64,000 nt of DNA from Lolium rigidum (lineage: Eukaryota; Streptophyta; Magnoliopsida; Poales; Poaceae), in NCBI RefSeq assembly GCF_022539505.1, contig NC_061514.1, positions 215,535,837 to 215,599,836 of the forward strand, given 5' to 3'. The notes below the pieces were generated by a model. The model saw only the letters and a program-made list of their open reading frames with translations. It did no database searches and was not told the DNA's origin. The position numbers and the translations under genes are program-made. Below are positions 1 to 11,990 of the stretch, in pieces. Every line of letters begins with the position of its first letter. Within the stretch, counting starts at the first letter, position 1.

Positions 1-793
1 CAGTTTGGTTTGGGCCTGTCCAAACCAAGGTAGAGAGGCCCACTAGGGCTGGCCGGCCACCCTCCCTCTCATATAAGGAGATGGCACGGCTAGGGTTTAG
101 GTAGTTCAAGTTTAGTCTCAAGATTAGGGTTTTACCCATTGCGTGTGTTCACGTGTATCATCCCTCCGGGGGTACGGCGCTGCCGTTTATCTATATTATC
201 CGCTGCGAAGGTTCTTGTGTTCATCAAGGATTGTCTAGCTCAGGTTTGCGGCGTATCGATTCATCGATCCGTTGCTTGCTGGATTCGTTCCCTCTTCTCC
301 AGGCTGTGTTCATCGCGTTGTTGGGAGGATTATCTACCCCAGGTTCTCGCTGTGAAAGATCGGGCATCAACTTAGGTGGATTGGCTTGGATCCACCGTAT
401 CAAAATGTATTCCCATTTATCTCGTACCCTTGGAAGCTACATATGTTTGATGATGGTAACCTGGCCAACAAGTACAGCTGCTCCACAACAGATGGGTCAT
501 TAATGAGATGTCTTTGCAACCAACTGCCGAAGGTATTCATGTGTTGACGTGTAATCAAGGACTCGGGCTGGCCGCGGTTATTTCTCGTAAATCATTCTTA
601 TGTTTCTCAGATGTACGGAGCCACCAAGATGGAATTGTATAGAACCGTGTAGTGTGCTTGATTGAAAGAAATCTTGTCCCTGCACACCGTTGCTTTCCTT
701 CCTAGTGTGCTTCTTTCCATTCAGCCTCCCCTCATCACCAGAGATTAGGGAACACCAATCGGCTTAAGGTCGGGAAGAAAGTCAACACAAAAC
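1..793. other. Unassigned DNA, LTR- or promoter-like
   Basis: I find no convincing coding region. A TATA-like catataagg lies near 71-79, followed by gggttt-rich leader-like sequence. This could be the promoter end of an LTR or a 5' untranslated region, but no LTR terminus, primer site or target duplication is visible. The short open frames here match no family I know. Confidence 0.3.
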
Positions 794-1143
794 TCAATGA
801 CCTCCTCGGTTCACGTAGCCCTTTGAGATACTTCCTTCCGGCCTAGCTCGGTTATGAACATATTTCGTTAAGACTCCCATGAACCTCTCGAAGGGGAACA
901 TATTGTGTAGAAATACAGGACCAAGAATTCTAATCTCTTCAACTAGGTGAACGAGGAGGTGCGTCATAATATTGAAGAAGGATGGTGGGAACAACAACTC
1001 GAAGTCGACAAGACATTCGACCACATCTTCTCGCGTAACCTCGACAAAGTTGCGGATCCATTACCTTCTAAGAAATTGCGTTGAGGAATGCACATATCTT
1101 CACAATGGCAGTCGAACATTTTACGGTAGAAGTCCCCCAATGC
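794..1143 (-). pseudogene. CACTA (En/Spm) transposase remnant, DUF4218-type region
   Basis: The minus-strand reading 1024-794 matches the conserved C-terminal part of plant CACTA TNP2 transposases: an FPPSFF motif, then HLLVHLVEEI, GPVFLHNMFPFERF and NRARPEGSI. In active elements this protein binds the element ends and catalyses cut-and-paste transposition. Upstream of this (1025-1143) the family continues in another frame (CAFLNAIS) with a TAG stop, so there is at least one frameshift and one nonsense change. The contig gap cuts off the rest. No CACTA terminal repeats are seen, so this is an isolated relic. The family call is firm from the motif order; the subfamily is unknown. Confidence 0.8.
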
Positions 1144-1243
1144 NNNNNNNNNNNNNNNNNNNNNNNNNNNNNNNNNNNNNNNNNNNNNNNNNNNNNNNNN
1201 NNNNNNNNNNNNNNNNNNNNNNNNNNNNNNNNNNNNNNNNNNN
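1144..1243. other. Assembly gap (100 N)
   Basis: Exactly 100 N, the usual placeholder for a scaffold gap of unknown size. CACTA sequence lies on one side and gypsy RNase H sequence on the other. Confidence 0.95.
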
Positions 1244-2360
1244 CACGGGTTTTCCATTTTGCATAAGTACACCACCAATTCCAAGTCCACTTGCATCACA
1301 TTCTATCTCAAAAGTTTTGGAAAATCGGGAAGGACGAGGAGTGGTGCCTCGGTGAGTTTCTTTTTCAATTCATCAAAAGCGTGTTGTTGTGCCTTGCCCC
1401 AAACAAACGGAACATTCTTTTTAGTAAGCTCATTCAAAGGGCAAGCAATGGTGCTAAAATCTTTCACAAAGCGTCTATAGAAACCGGCAAGTCCATGAAA
1501 ACTTCGAACTTGACCAACATTGGTAGGACTGGGCCAATTGTGGATTGCCGCAACCTTGGAGGAATCAACTTCAATCCCATTGGCGGAAACCACAAATCCA
1601 AGAAAAACCAACTTGCTTTGTGCAAAGGTGCACTTGGGAAGATTTGCAAAAAGCTTTTCACGGCGCAAGATGCATAAGACTTCTCTCACATGTTGTACAT
1701 GGTCCTCGAGATTTTTGCTATAAATGAGAATATCATCGAAATAGACAACCACACTCTTGCCAATGAGAGGTCGCAAGATGTGATTCATGAGACGCATGAA
1801 AGTAGATGGAGCATTTGAAAGACCAAATGGCATGACAAGCCATTCATAGAGACCAAGTTTGGTCTTGAATGCCGTCTTCCATTCATCACCTATTGCCATG
1901 CGGATTTGGTGGTAGCCACTACGCAAATCAATCTTAGAGAAAATCGTGGCACCACACAATTCATCAAGCATGTCATCTAAACGCGGAATGGGATGGCGAT
2001 ATCGAACGGTAATGGCATTGATGGGGCGACAATCCATACACATTCGTTGCGATCTCATCCGCTTAGGAACGAGAATCACGGAACCGCACAAGGGCTTAAG
2101 CTTTCACGAACATACCCTTTTCGAGGAGGTCTTGTATTTGGCGTTGAATCTCCTTTGTGTCTTCGTGGTTGGTGCGGTAGGCGGCGCGGTTTGGTAGAGG
2201 GGCGCCGGTATGAGGTCGATGCGGTGCTCCGATTCCTCTAAGCGTGGGAGTCCATGAGGAAGCTCGTCGGGGAAGACATCTTGGAAACTCCTTCAAAAGA
2301 GACAACAAAGACGAAGGAAGTGTTGTTAAGTTGTTAGTCTCCGAGGATGGCCCTTGCAAA
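1244..2360 (-). pseudogene. Element A1: gypsy reverse transcriptase and start of RNase H (broken)
   Basis: The 262-codon open stretch 2091-1303 is a nearly complete Ty3/gypsy reverse transcriptase: [12 protein letters not shown] (palm aspartate), [14 protein letters not shown], and the catalytic [10 protein letters not shown] (YxDD box), followed by the connection region [10 protein letters not shown] and VLPDF. RNase H begins near 1300 after a frameshift (DASG-like motif) and is cut by the gap at 1244. Upstream, about 2092-2360, the N-terminal RT region (EIQRQIQDLLEKG, SLLKEF) is spread over other frames. The enzyme would copy element RNA to DNA in virus-like particles. Style and order fit a chromovirus of the CRM lineage; the clade is inferred, not tested by a tree. 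Confidence 0.85.
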
Positions 2361-2834
2361 TAAGCACATAGTGCAATTTGGTGGATGGGTTGTGGTGCAC
2401 TTCTCTCATCTCACTCTTGGTAGCTATGAGGACACTCTTCATCTCACTCACATATGGCTTGTGGCGCTCACTTTCTTTGGTGGGTCACTCTCTCACCGCT
2501 CATCTCACTAGTGATAGTAGCTTCCGTAGCCCTCGCTAAAGCCTTTGCATTGTCCGCAATTACTTGGCTAGGAGTCACTGGGCGTAGGATGAATGTCTTG
2601 TCGCCAACCTTGAAGCTATAGGCATTTGTTAGTAGCCATCATGGTTTGCTCTTTTGTCATATTGCCAAGGGCGACCAAGCAGCATGTGAGCACACCGTCA
2701 TGGGCACGACATCACAATCAACGGTGTCTTCATAGGCGCCAATCTTGAAGGATATGGTGACGGTGTGTTGTATCTTGACGTTTCCATTGTCACTTAGCCA
2801 TTGCACATGGTAAGGGTGCGGGGTGTTTCCGAGT
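2361..2834 (-). pseudogene. Element A1: decayed protease C-terminus and linker
   Basis: Read on the minus strand, this stretch keeps pieces expected between a gypsy aspartic protease and its RT (PHPYHVQWL, KIGAYEDTVDCDVVPMTVC, then lysine-rich linker pieces). They lie in several frames with stops. The protease active-site half is missing: it was removed with most of the E insertion that now survives as the scar at 2835-2954. Confidence 0.65.
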
Positions 2835-2954
2835 GTGCTTCTTGACTCCTACTTGGTTCGATAAACCTTGGTTTCTTGCGAGGGAAAACTTGCCGCTGTA
2901 CGCATCACACCTTCCTCTTGGGGTTCCCAACGGACGTGTGTATCACACGCATCA
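2835..2954 (+). repeat. Scar of an element E LTR (last 120 bp)
   Basis: This matches the 3' end of the E LTR (49391-49510), including the terminal gcatca, with small differences. The sequence that follows (atgataacc...) is the same A protease sequence that follows E at 49511. On the left, the join to A sequence has a short gtg overlap. E was therefore inserted at the same base in both A copies, and all but this piece was later deleted here. Confidence 0.85.
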
Positions 2955-4990
2955 ATGATAACCTTTATGGACTTGCCATTGATTCCGGCTCTTGTTTGGA
3001 AGATGTTGCACCTTTGATCTTCATTGGGTAGGACATTGGTTGTCAACACTTTGGTCACCACAAGTGATGGGCTTGCATCATGCACACATAGGACTTGCTC
3101 TTGGTCTTCCAAGTCATCCTCTTCATGAGTGGTTGCGGATTGTACCAAGGCTTCATATTCACCTTCACTCAAGTACTCCACATCTCCATCATCTCGAGTT
3201 ATGATAACTCTTGTGTTCTTGCATTCAAAGGATTTATGTCCTTGAGCACCACACTTGAAGCAAGTGATGTTACTAGATCCGTTGGAAGCCTTGGAGGACA
3301 TAGTTGATTGCTCCGGCTTGAAGCTTGTAGTCTTGATAGCACTTCTTATTTGCTTGGGAGGATCCTTGGATGCACTAGCACTTGTATTCTTGAGGCTTGA
3401 AGAGGTAGTTGTTGCATTTCTTGCGGCAAAGAAGGTCTTGGTCTTGGCACTTGCTAAGTCTTCTCGCACTTGGCGCTCGACCCTTGTAGCTTGATGAAGT
3501 AACTCAACCATGTTGGTGTAAGGCAAGAACTCCACTATCCTCTTGATGGGAATGTTCAATCCATTCAAGAATTTTGCCATAGTTTGCTCTTCTCGCTCAT
3601 CCACATTGGCACTCATCATGGTCATGTGCATCTCCTTGTAGTACTCCTCAAAGGACTTGAAGCTTTGCTTGAGTTGAGTAAGCTTGTTGAAGAGGTCACG
3701 TTTGTGGTGGGTGGGCACAAAGCTTTTGTGCATGACTTCTTGCATCTCTTCCCATGTGTCAATGGGCTCTAAGTCTTCCTTGTCACGCTTCTTGTTCACT
3801 TCTTCCCACCAAACATTTGCATATCCCTCAAACTCAAGTGATGACATGGCTACTTTCTTTGCTTCGGAGAAGTTGTGTATGCGGAAGATTTTGTCAACCT
3901 TGAGTACCCAAGACAAGTATGCATCGGGGTCTTCCTCTCCTTGGAACTTGGGCATGGTGAACTTGATCTTCCCAAAGATTTCTTCCGCATTACGGTCATT
4001 GCGTCGAGGTATTGGTCTTGCATCATCTTCGTCCTCATTATGATTGCGAGGTTGTGGAGGATGATCCTCATTTTCATTGCGGCGGTTTGGAGGAGGGGTA
4101 CGCCTTCCATGAGGTTGTCGGAGGTATGGCATGACACTAGCTTCACTTGAGGCGTCTTCTTCATTGTGGTGCCTTGCTTCACCTTGAGGAGCATGAGGAG
4201 CTTGACGAGCTCGATGATTGAGAGGATTGTGCCGTCTATTGTCATTGTTGTTTCTTCTTGCGCCATCATCTTGAGGAGCATCAATATTGATGATTTGGCG
4301 TTCTTGGTTCACTTCTTGTTCGGCGTCATGTTGTGGATGCCTTTGAGCATTGGCCACTTGAGATGGGCGAGGTTGCCCTTGTTGTTGACGTGCCTCTTGC
4401 TCATGGCGAAGACGTTCTTGCTCACGTGCATGAAGGAGAGCTTGATCATGACGAAGACGTTGTTGTTCCTCTTGGAATTGAGCTTCACGATTTGCTTGTT
4501 GTAGTCTCACTTGTTCAAGTTGAGCACGTACTTGCTCCGCATCTCGAGCTTGTTGTTGAAGAACTTGAGCATCCACATTATGGTGGTGTGGGTCTTCATT
4601 AGAAGCATGGTAAGACGGAGATGAAGCCCGGTGCCTTGAACTATGAGAGCGTGAAGACCTTGAGTGTTGGCTTCGGTTGTTGGCGATGTTGGCAATAGCT
4701 TGTTCAAGGCGTGCCAACCTTTCTTCTTGCCTTCTCATGCTCGCCATGTTTTGTTGACCTTGAGTAGCGAGTGTTTACCTCATGTCATGGCCTTGAGCAT
4801 CAAGCTTGTCATGGAGGTCTTGCACTTGGACATTGAGGTCCCTTCTTTGCACTTGAGCTCGTTCTTCATAGCGTGTGACGGTCTCATCGATCCTTGCCGT
4901 GAGATCATGGATACTCTTGCTGACGGCTTGAGTAGCTATCCAATGTTGGTGTCGTGTCATCGGTAGTTGGTTCCCCTCTCCACTAGACAT
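2955..4990 (-). pseudogene. Element A1: gag with zinc knuckle and start of protease
   Basis: The start is taken at the ATG 4990-4988 (MSSGEG). The frame is open to a TAA just before 4775 and then open again from 4747 to the E scar, so one in-frame stop, shared with A2, interrupts gag. N-terminal coiled-coil-like, Gln/Arg/His-rich sequence is followed by the retrotransposon gag core (KFQGEEDPDAYLSW, YANVWWEEV, FKSFEEYYKEM) and one CCHC knuckle (CFKCGAQGHKSFEC, C-x2-C-x4-H-x4-C). The protease start (GKSIKVIID) runs directly into LTR-derived residues at 2954. Gag would form particles and package element RNA. Apart from the junction it differs from the A2 protein at only about seven positions. 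Confidence 0.85.
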
Positions 4991-5450
4991 GGTTACCACT
5001 AAAACAAGAACTATGTTGTGGGGGTTAGAGGAAAAGCTCACAAGTAAGTCAAAGACTCACAACAAAATTGAGAAAGTGTATCGAGGTGAGGAACAACCGG
5101 TTACACACACAAAAACAAAACTCTATATGGTGTTAGGTATGGATGTGGAAAGCCAAATGGAAGAACCAAACGAAAAGTCTATTGTCAAAAGTGGGTAAGA
5201 TCCCAAAGACACAAGTCAAAGGCGGTGATCACAAAAGGCATACACAAGGTGGAACACACGCGTGGGACACAATGGGGTTAGCGCGACTTGGAAAATGAGC
5301 ACGAACAAAATTGGTCCTAACGAAGACTACTAGCTCGGTGTCACGCCAACACAAGAGAGACCGTGGCTTGGTTGCAAAATTGAGAAGCAACTAGATTTGC
5401 GCAAGACGCCTCTCTTCTCTTTTCTCTCTATTGCTTATAAGCTTTGGACT
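4991..5450 (-). other. Element A1: proximal half of 5' leader
   Basis: Non-coding leader between gag and the F1 insertion, continuing beyond F1 at 25573. The piece gctcggtgtcacgccaacac recurs in the leader of B (30231-30250), and a related form lies on the plus strand in G near 19735-19756, linking the three elements. Confidence 0.7.
5446..5450. other. Target-site duplication of F1, left (GGACT)
   Basis: GGACT lies directly before the F1 LTR (TGATGACC...) and recurs at 25568-25572 after the other LTR end (...GTATCA). Five base pairs is standard for gypsy integration. Confidence 0.9.
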
Positions 5451-6852
5451 TGATGACCCACAAGTATAGGGGATCGCAACAGTCTTTGCGGGAAGTAAAA
5501 CCCAATTTATTGATTCGACACAAGGGGAGACAAAGAATACTTGAAAGCCTTAACAGCGGAGTTGTCAATTCAGCTGCACCTGGAAACAGACTTGCTCGCA
5601 AGAGTTTATCGAGTAGTAACAGTTTTATAGCGATAGCAGTAGTGAATTAACAACAGCAGAGTAACAAAGACAGCAGTAGTGATTATAGTAAACAGCAGGA
5701 TTAAAATACTGTAGGCACAGGGATGGATGAACGGGCGTTGCATGGATGAGAGAAACTCATGTAACAATCAAGCAGGGCATTTGCAGATAATAATAAAACA
5801 GTGTCCAAGTAGAAAGCAATCAATAGGCATGTGTTCCAATTATAGTCGTACGTGCTCGCAATAAGAAACTTGCACAACATCTTTTGTCCTACCAGCTAGG
5901 TGGCAGCCGGGCCTCAAGGGAATCTACTCGGATATTAAGGTACTCCTTTTAATAGAGTACCGGAGCAAAGCATTAACACTCCATGAACACATGTGATCCT
6001 CACATCACTACCATCCCCTCCGGTTGTCCCGATTTCTGTCACTTCGGGGCCATTGGTTCCGGACAGACGACATGTGTATACAACTTGCGGGTAAGACCAT
6101 AAACAATGAATATCATGATGAAATAATAACATGTTCAGATCTGAGATCATGGCACTCGGGCCCTAGTGACAAGCATTAAGCATAACAAGTTGCAACAATA
6201 TCATCAAAGTACCAATTACGGACACTAGGCACTATGCCCTAACAATCTTATACTATTACATGACCAATCTCATCCAATCCCTACCATCCCCTTCAGCCTA
6301 CAGCGGGGGAATTACTCACACATGGATGGGGGAAACATGGCTGGTCGATGGAGAGGCGTCGGTGGTGATGGTGGCGATGATCTCCTGCAATTCCCCGTCC
6401 CCGCGGAGTGCCAGAACGGAGACTTCTGGCTCCCGAGACGGAGTTTCGCGATGTGGTGGCGTTCTGGAGGGTTTCTGGCGACTTCGACTTCCTCCCGTGC
6501 GTTTTTAGGTCGAAGGCAATAAGTAGTCCGAAAGAGGGCGTCGGGGGCCAGCCGAGGCCGCCACACACTAGGGCCGCGCGGGCCCCTCCCGGGCCGCCCC
6601 GGCCTAGTGTGTGGGGCCCTCGGGCCCCCACCGGCTCGCCCTTCCGGCTCCGCCAATATTCCGGGAAAATAGGACCTTCTGCATAAATTCCGAGGATTTT
6701 CCTGAAAGTTGGATTTCCGCACAAAAACGAGACACCATAACAGCTTCGCTGAAAACAACGTTAGTCCGTGTTAGTTGCATCCAAAATACACAAATTAGAG
6801 GCAAAACAATAGCAAAAGTGTTCGGGAAAGTAGATACGTTTTGGACGTATCA
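5451..6852 (-). repeat. F1 3' LTR (left)
   Basis: 1402 bp, from TGATGACCCACAAG to GGACGTATCA on the plus strand (TGATACGTCC...GTCATCA in element orientation). An AATAAA-like signal lies near the element-3' end (plus-strand tttatt at about 5507). An inverted repeat with 11-bp arms (6561-6571 and 6604-6614) encloses very GC-rich DNA about 240 bp from the LTR start. Confidence 0.92.
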
Positions 6853-6866
6853 ACTCCCCCAAGCTT
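6853..6866 (-). other. F1 polypurine tract
   Basis: In element orientation aagcttgggggagt immediately precedes the 3' LTR. Such a tract primes plus-strand DNA synthesis. The same tract is at 53407-53420 in F2. Confidence 0.85.
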
Positions 6867-7577
6867 AGCTTATTGCTTGTCCTCAAGCAATTCGATTAAC
6901 AACCGAGCGATAAAAGAACTTTCACGAACACATTTGTTCATATGATGTAAATATTCTCATGCTATGGCTAACACTTAGGCAGTTCATAATAAGATACATG
7001 CAAATAAGATCATCTAATAGCTATGTCAATCATGGAAAGGTACCAACAATTAATAATAAGCATCATGAATCATGTATATAAGCAGGATTGCAATGTTCAT
7101 AAAAGAGTATGATAGAGTGGTATCTCGCTTGCCCATATTTGATCAGCAAAACATAAATGCTCGAGCACCTCCGAAGTTCATAGAAAGACTAGAAATAGTG
7201 ATTGTCAAAGATAAAAGCATCAAAGTTATACCACAATCAATCATATTTTGAGAAAAACATATTACACTAAGAATAACAGTTGTGCTCTCAAGAAAGTGCT
7301 CAAAGAAAGGATGGAGACACGACATAAAAGTAAAAGATTGACCCTTCGCAGAGGGAAGCAGGGATTAACATGCGCTAGAGCTTTTCATTTTTAAAACAGG
7401 AGTAAAATTGTTTTGAGAGGTGTTTGTTGTTGTCAACGAATGGTAATGGGTACACCAACTACCTCGCCAACCGGACTTTCAAGAGCTACTCCCATGAAGG
7501 ACGTTATCTCTACCAGCATGTGCCAAGTTAATTCAAACGAATTATTCAGAGGAGGATACCACAATATCATACCTATT
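6867..7577 (-). other. F1 3' non-coding region with an internal deletion
   Basis: A/T-rich internal sequence nearly identical to 53421-54828 of F2 but shorter. At about 7508-7511 the sequence jumps from ctctaccagca to tgtgccaag, skipping 694 bp kept in F2 (about 54074-54767). The trinucleotide gca occurs at both ends of the missing piece, as expected of repair by short homology. No coding region is seen. Confidence 0.8.
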
Positions 7578-7739
7578 TCTCTACTATATTAATTGTCTAG
7601 AGGTGGTGTCCATGGTACGTCCTCCCCTCGCCTCCACAGAAAATTCGCCCAGACCAAAAAAAAAAATCTGAAGAAAACCAAGTTTCTCACGCACGATCTC
7701 TCCACAACACGTCAGCTTCCGCCAAAAGACCGGAAGAAA

Positions 7740-8213
7740 AGCCAGTGGCGGTTGTACCACGCACGGACGACTCCTTGGAAAGCCAAACGTGCTGCGAAAA
7801 ATCCTCCACGGTAGTTCCTCCATTGGCGTCTCTTTCTCCGCTGTCCCTCCCCTGTAGTTCCCATCTCTGCCTCACGCCGTGTCGAGCGCGGCCGAAGGAG
7901 TGCAGTCATGCCGATCTCCGCACTGCGATCTGGCCGTCGGGTACCCCCGCTGTCGCCTTAGGCGGCGCATCGAGGAGCAGCAAGGAAAAAATGTCCATGT
8001 TTGCTCCACGGGGAAGGCCACTTCCGCCGGTTTGCCGTGGCCGTGACGCTGCTACCGCCTCAGACAACAACGTCAGCAGAAGTCGGTCTGAGGGCCACGG
8101 CCGCGGGTACCGGGACAGAAGGCTTCATGGGCTCTGCTGGTCCTCGAGAGAGTTTTTCGCCGTGGCAGCCGATCCCGTGTCCGACCCCAACGGTCCAACC
8201 TTCTCCAATCTGT
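7740..8213 (+). other. GC-rich exon-like block inside the Helitron
   Basis: GC-rich sequence in an otherwise A/T-rich element, with an open plus-strand frame 7745-8215 that ends at a possible splice donor (tctgtaagctc, about 8210). Downstream A/T-rich DNA has several pyrimidine-rich tcag/gcag sites, as in a captured first exon with introns. The translation is Ser/Pro/Arg-rich and resembles nothing I know. A captured gene fragment or a non-coding transcript are both possible. Confidence 0.35.
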
Positions 8214-11200
8214 AAGCTCATCTTCCCCTATTACTCTACTAGACCAACTCACTGGTTGGAGATGGAGATAAAGTTGTTGCTCTACAGCTCGTTCTTCTCT
8301 GGATGGTTTGTAGCTCTAATTAACCTGCATTAAATCTCAATATATGCTTCTTACGCATGTTATTTTGTCAAATCCAGAGATTCGTGTGCTTATGCTATCA
8401 TGCAGGTCACTTAACCTTGTAACTGATGCTTCTAGGTACTTTGTCGGATGTCATAATATTGGCAGCAGTAAGTACTACATTGGGAAGCTCTTCTGGATAA
8501 ATTTCTCAACTTGTACATTATGTAGTTGTAGGAAATTTATGCTTCTGTAGCTGAACCTTGTCACCTTGTGCCCAAGAAAATTGCATAAAACAGAGGCAAT
8601 TTTTGTGTTTCTGTAACTGAAACTTCAGCAGATAATCTAGACATTCTTTGGAGTTTGGACAGTGGGTCGACTCACTCATGATCACCGATGGGCTTCAATT
8701 AGATTCTCTCGTATCACATGCAGGTGACTGGACAGCTTATGCATTGAAATGTTTGAAGCAAGACAAACCAGCATGGTAGTGGATCTTAGCCCCTGGGAGC
8801 TGCCACTGACACTCCGGTGGACAATTGGCTGGTGCACCATTTGTTTGATCATATGAGCATACAATTAGATAACAAATATTGGTATTACATTTCTTATATT
8901 TATTTGTTTTCTATAGATTACCGGCTCAAAAGAATTGAGAGCCTCGGTTTTTAAACTGTGATTAAGTCGACATCATAGTTCAAGAAATCTGTGATTCACA
9001 TAGGCGGTTCTTCTATTAATTGGTTCCCTAGGAGAAGTACTGAATAATACGTGAAGAGAAAGATAAATCAACTTCAGGTACTTGATTCAAAGTGCAATTT
9101 TTTTCACTATTATTTGGTGACATTTTTCTAGAGTATACTGCATTTGAGACAATACTTTGGTGCTTGGTTAAATTTGACGTGATACACCTGATGAAGAAAT
9201 TAATGCTTGGTTTTGTTTTGGGGATTGTTGCTGAAGCAGTTTCATTTTAGCATGGAGTTCTGCTACGTGGCATTCTAATGCTTGAACTTGTGCTATTTCT
9301 ATTTTAAATGGGAGATACATCTGGGCAGTACTAGGGATGGACGTATGATAGTGAGGTATGTGCGATAGAATGGTATGTATTTGTTGGAACTGTCAACTAC
9401 ATATGGATTCTTGTAAGATATATTCGGTTCATCTGAATAAGAAATTAGTGAAGGCTCTACAAAGGATAGGGGTGGTACTGACCTTAGAAGTTATATGCAC
9501 TGTAGCAATGCATAAGTAGGAACTAATGGATGTCTGAAATGTCAAAATGATATCTCAGGTATTATCCTTGTGTCTAGAGGTAGCATCTCTCCTGCCTGAT
9601 AATGATCTGTTATAGGAATCTATTGTTTCAGATTTCTGTAGTGTTTTTCAGATTTATGGTTAATGGGTTTTATTTGAACTATTGCAGCTATACCCTTACA
9701 CGTACCATTTTCATTGTGTCAGTTACATCATGTATATATCTTTGTGCATAAGCACGAAAAGAGGCCCCAATAGTAGCCCATCCAATTCAAAATCAGCAAG
9801 GACAATAGCCAATGCTCCGAAAAGGTAATGTAGCTTCTTATAGTCATGTATTACTTCATTTCTATTTAATAATTTTAGTTTGATACATATTTCCTGGTGA
9901 TTTGTAATTGCTTCCTCTGAAAATTTGTACTGTTCATCCATAAATTATGTGGTTACTTAACTGTAGAATAAAGTTATCTATGGTTCTATCTATTTAGCGG
10001 TGTTTCTTTGCATTAATTTTGTCTTTTCTTTTGCGAAATGTTTTGCCTCATTTCTCAGCGATCATCACCTGGTTCATCTGTCAGTTGGCAGGGGACAAAA
10101 TAAAGGAGTAGACTCATTCGTTTGATTAATCTGCAACAACAGTTATGAATTGGATGCTCATCAGGTTACCCAGGTTTGGATATAACTCTTGGTTACTTAG
10201 AACTGGATTTTATTTGCTACTTCTTGTCATACCATGCACTTAAACACCTGCTTATGTGCAATGTATTGCCAGATGAGATTTAATTATTATAAGCTTGTGG
10301 CTCCCAGTAGCTCCTCGGACTAAGTATGTGAATTTAGTTTGCCTTGCCCTCGGACCAAGTAAATTGAAGTTTAATTAACGCAAGCTTTTATCGGTACATG
10401 TTGAACACCAACCAGGCTACCGTTCCTTTGGCCTGTTCATGCCCGGCTCTTTCTTCTGTTTATCATGTTGTATTAACTATTGAACTGAATAAGTCCATGA
10501 TCCATATGTCATGGATTTCAGAATTAATTTTTGATGTGGTGTGTTTATGGTCTCAATATGATATAAATGTCATTTATTTTCTACTTTTTTCACTCAAATT
10601 ACTATTTTTGAAGAGTATTTGGGTGGGGTTCCTATATCTACTATTGTGCCTCTGGCTGTTGTTGCACTTCCACGGCCTGCATAACCAGTCAAGTCGGATT
10701 CCCCATCAGTGAAACCGCACTTCATGCTTCGATGATGACCGAGTTCATGGTGGAATTCATGTGCGCAACTGGAGTGTGCTAGCTGCATGAGCTGGTAAGG
10801 GACGCTCTTGCACCAAGCCATGAGCTCGCTTCTTAGCTCCGACTAGAGGGTGAATGTTTAGGTTCCTTCCTAATGTAAGTCCTTCTTTCTGCAGCTACTA
10901 TCTATCCTGGAGAAGAAAAGACAACGCTGGAACAGTTGACCGCTTCACGCGAGTCCATCCGAGGAGAATGAGCAATCGACATTATGACCATGCACGCTGG
11001 TCAAGTTAGAGCGGTACTTTCCAGTGTTTGTGTCAAAATGACAGATGGGCAAACATCTCTTGTAATCTTGGTACTGAATGTGTATCTCTAATCATGGAAG
11101 TGTACGTCTATATGTTTCAGGTATTTAGCACCACGACTGACAAATATTAAAGTTTAGTTCCTGTTAGAAATCAGCATAAAATACATGCTATGGTTAACTC

Positions 11201-11990
11201 ATGAAGAGAACAAGATCTATTCTCTGAAATAAAATTTAGACACCACTTTGAATCCTTGTTGTTATGGTCAGAATGTGTAGTTAACTGTACAAGTAAACTT
11301 TTAGACTACAGAATCCGCATTGTATTGTTAGGCATAATTTATGGATGTCTTATCATACACTTCTCTTTCTACCTATGATTGAAGCATAAGAATAATATGA
11401 AGGGTGTAAGTAGCGGTGACGTCAAATTGTTGTTTCTTTGTGTATTCTACTAGGAAGATCTTATGTTCCTCATCCTTTTCTGTCATAGTTAATCATCTCC
11501 ATCGCATTGGCACCCCACACTCCACCAATCTTACATGCATGCTCAGTTGCTCACCAGAATTCTAGACACTAAATCACAACATGTTACAGGTAAGGTGCCT
11601 ATTTTTGGAACCGTAATATCACACGGATGAACTGTTGACTTAAGTGCCATAGTATTATAGTGCTATTTTAGATTATATTGAAAATTGTCGGAGAGAGTTA
11701 GGCTCCAAAAGACTATCACTCAATTATGTCCACAAGAATTATAGTTATACTTTGATAAATTAATAGTGCACTTGCTATATGCTATTTTTAAAACATTCCT
11801 ATGTTGAATGTGATTATTAATGACCTCCATTTCTTCCAAATGATTATAATTTTTAGTTTAACCAATAAATGTGCTACCTTTTTTAGTGTAATATATCAAG
11901 ATGCAGCATGTGTGAACTCTTACATGGATTGTGTTCAAATGTCTGATGAGGAAACGTTTTTAAGAGGTCGTGGCAACGCACGGGCATTCA
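8214..11990 (+). other. A/T-rich Helitron interior, no recognised gene
   Basis: Open frames are short and unrelated to known families. The texture (A/T-rich stretches, GT/AG-like sites, a GC-richer stretch near 10670-11000 ending in stops) resembles introns and the 3' end of a captured transcription unit. No transposase is visible. Confidence 0.35.

Noticed and set aside
3850..4284. Alternative-frame ORFs over A gag (and the same at 50406-50840)
   Set aside because: They are shadows of the Gln/Arg/His-rich gag frame and contain no domain.
1244..4990. Centromeric location, because A is CRM-like
   Set aside because: CRM-lineage elements also occur outside centromeres, and no centromeric satellite is present in the window.
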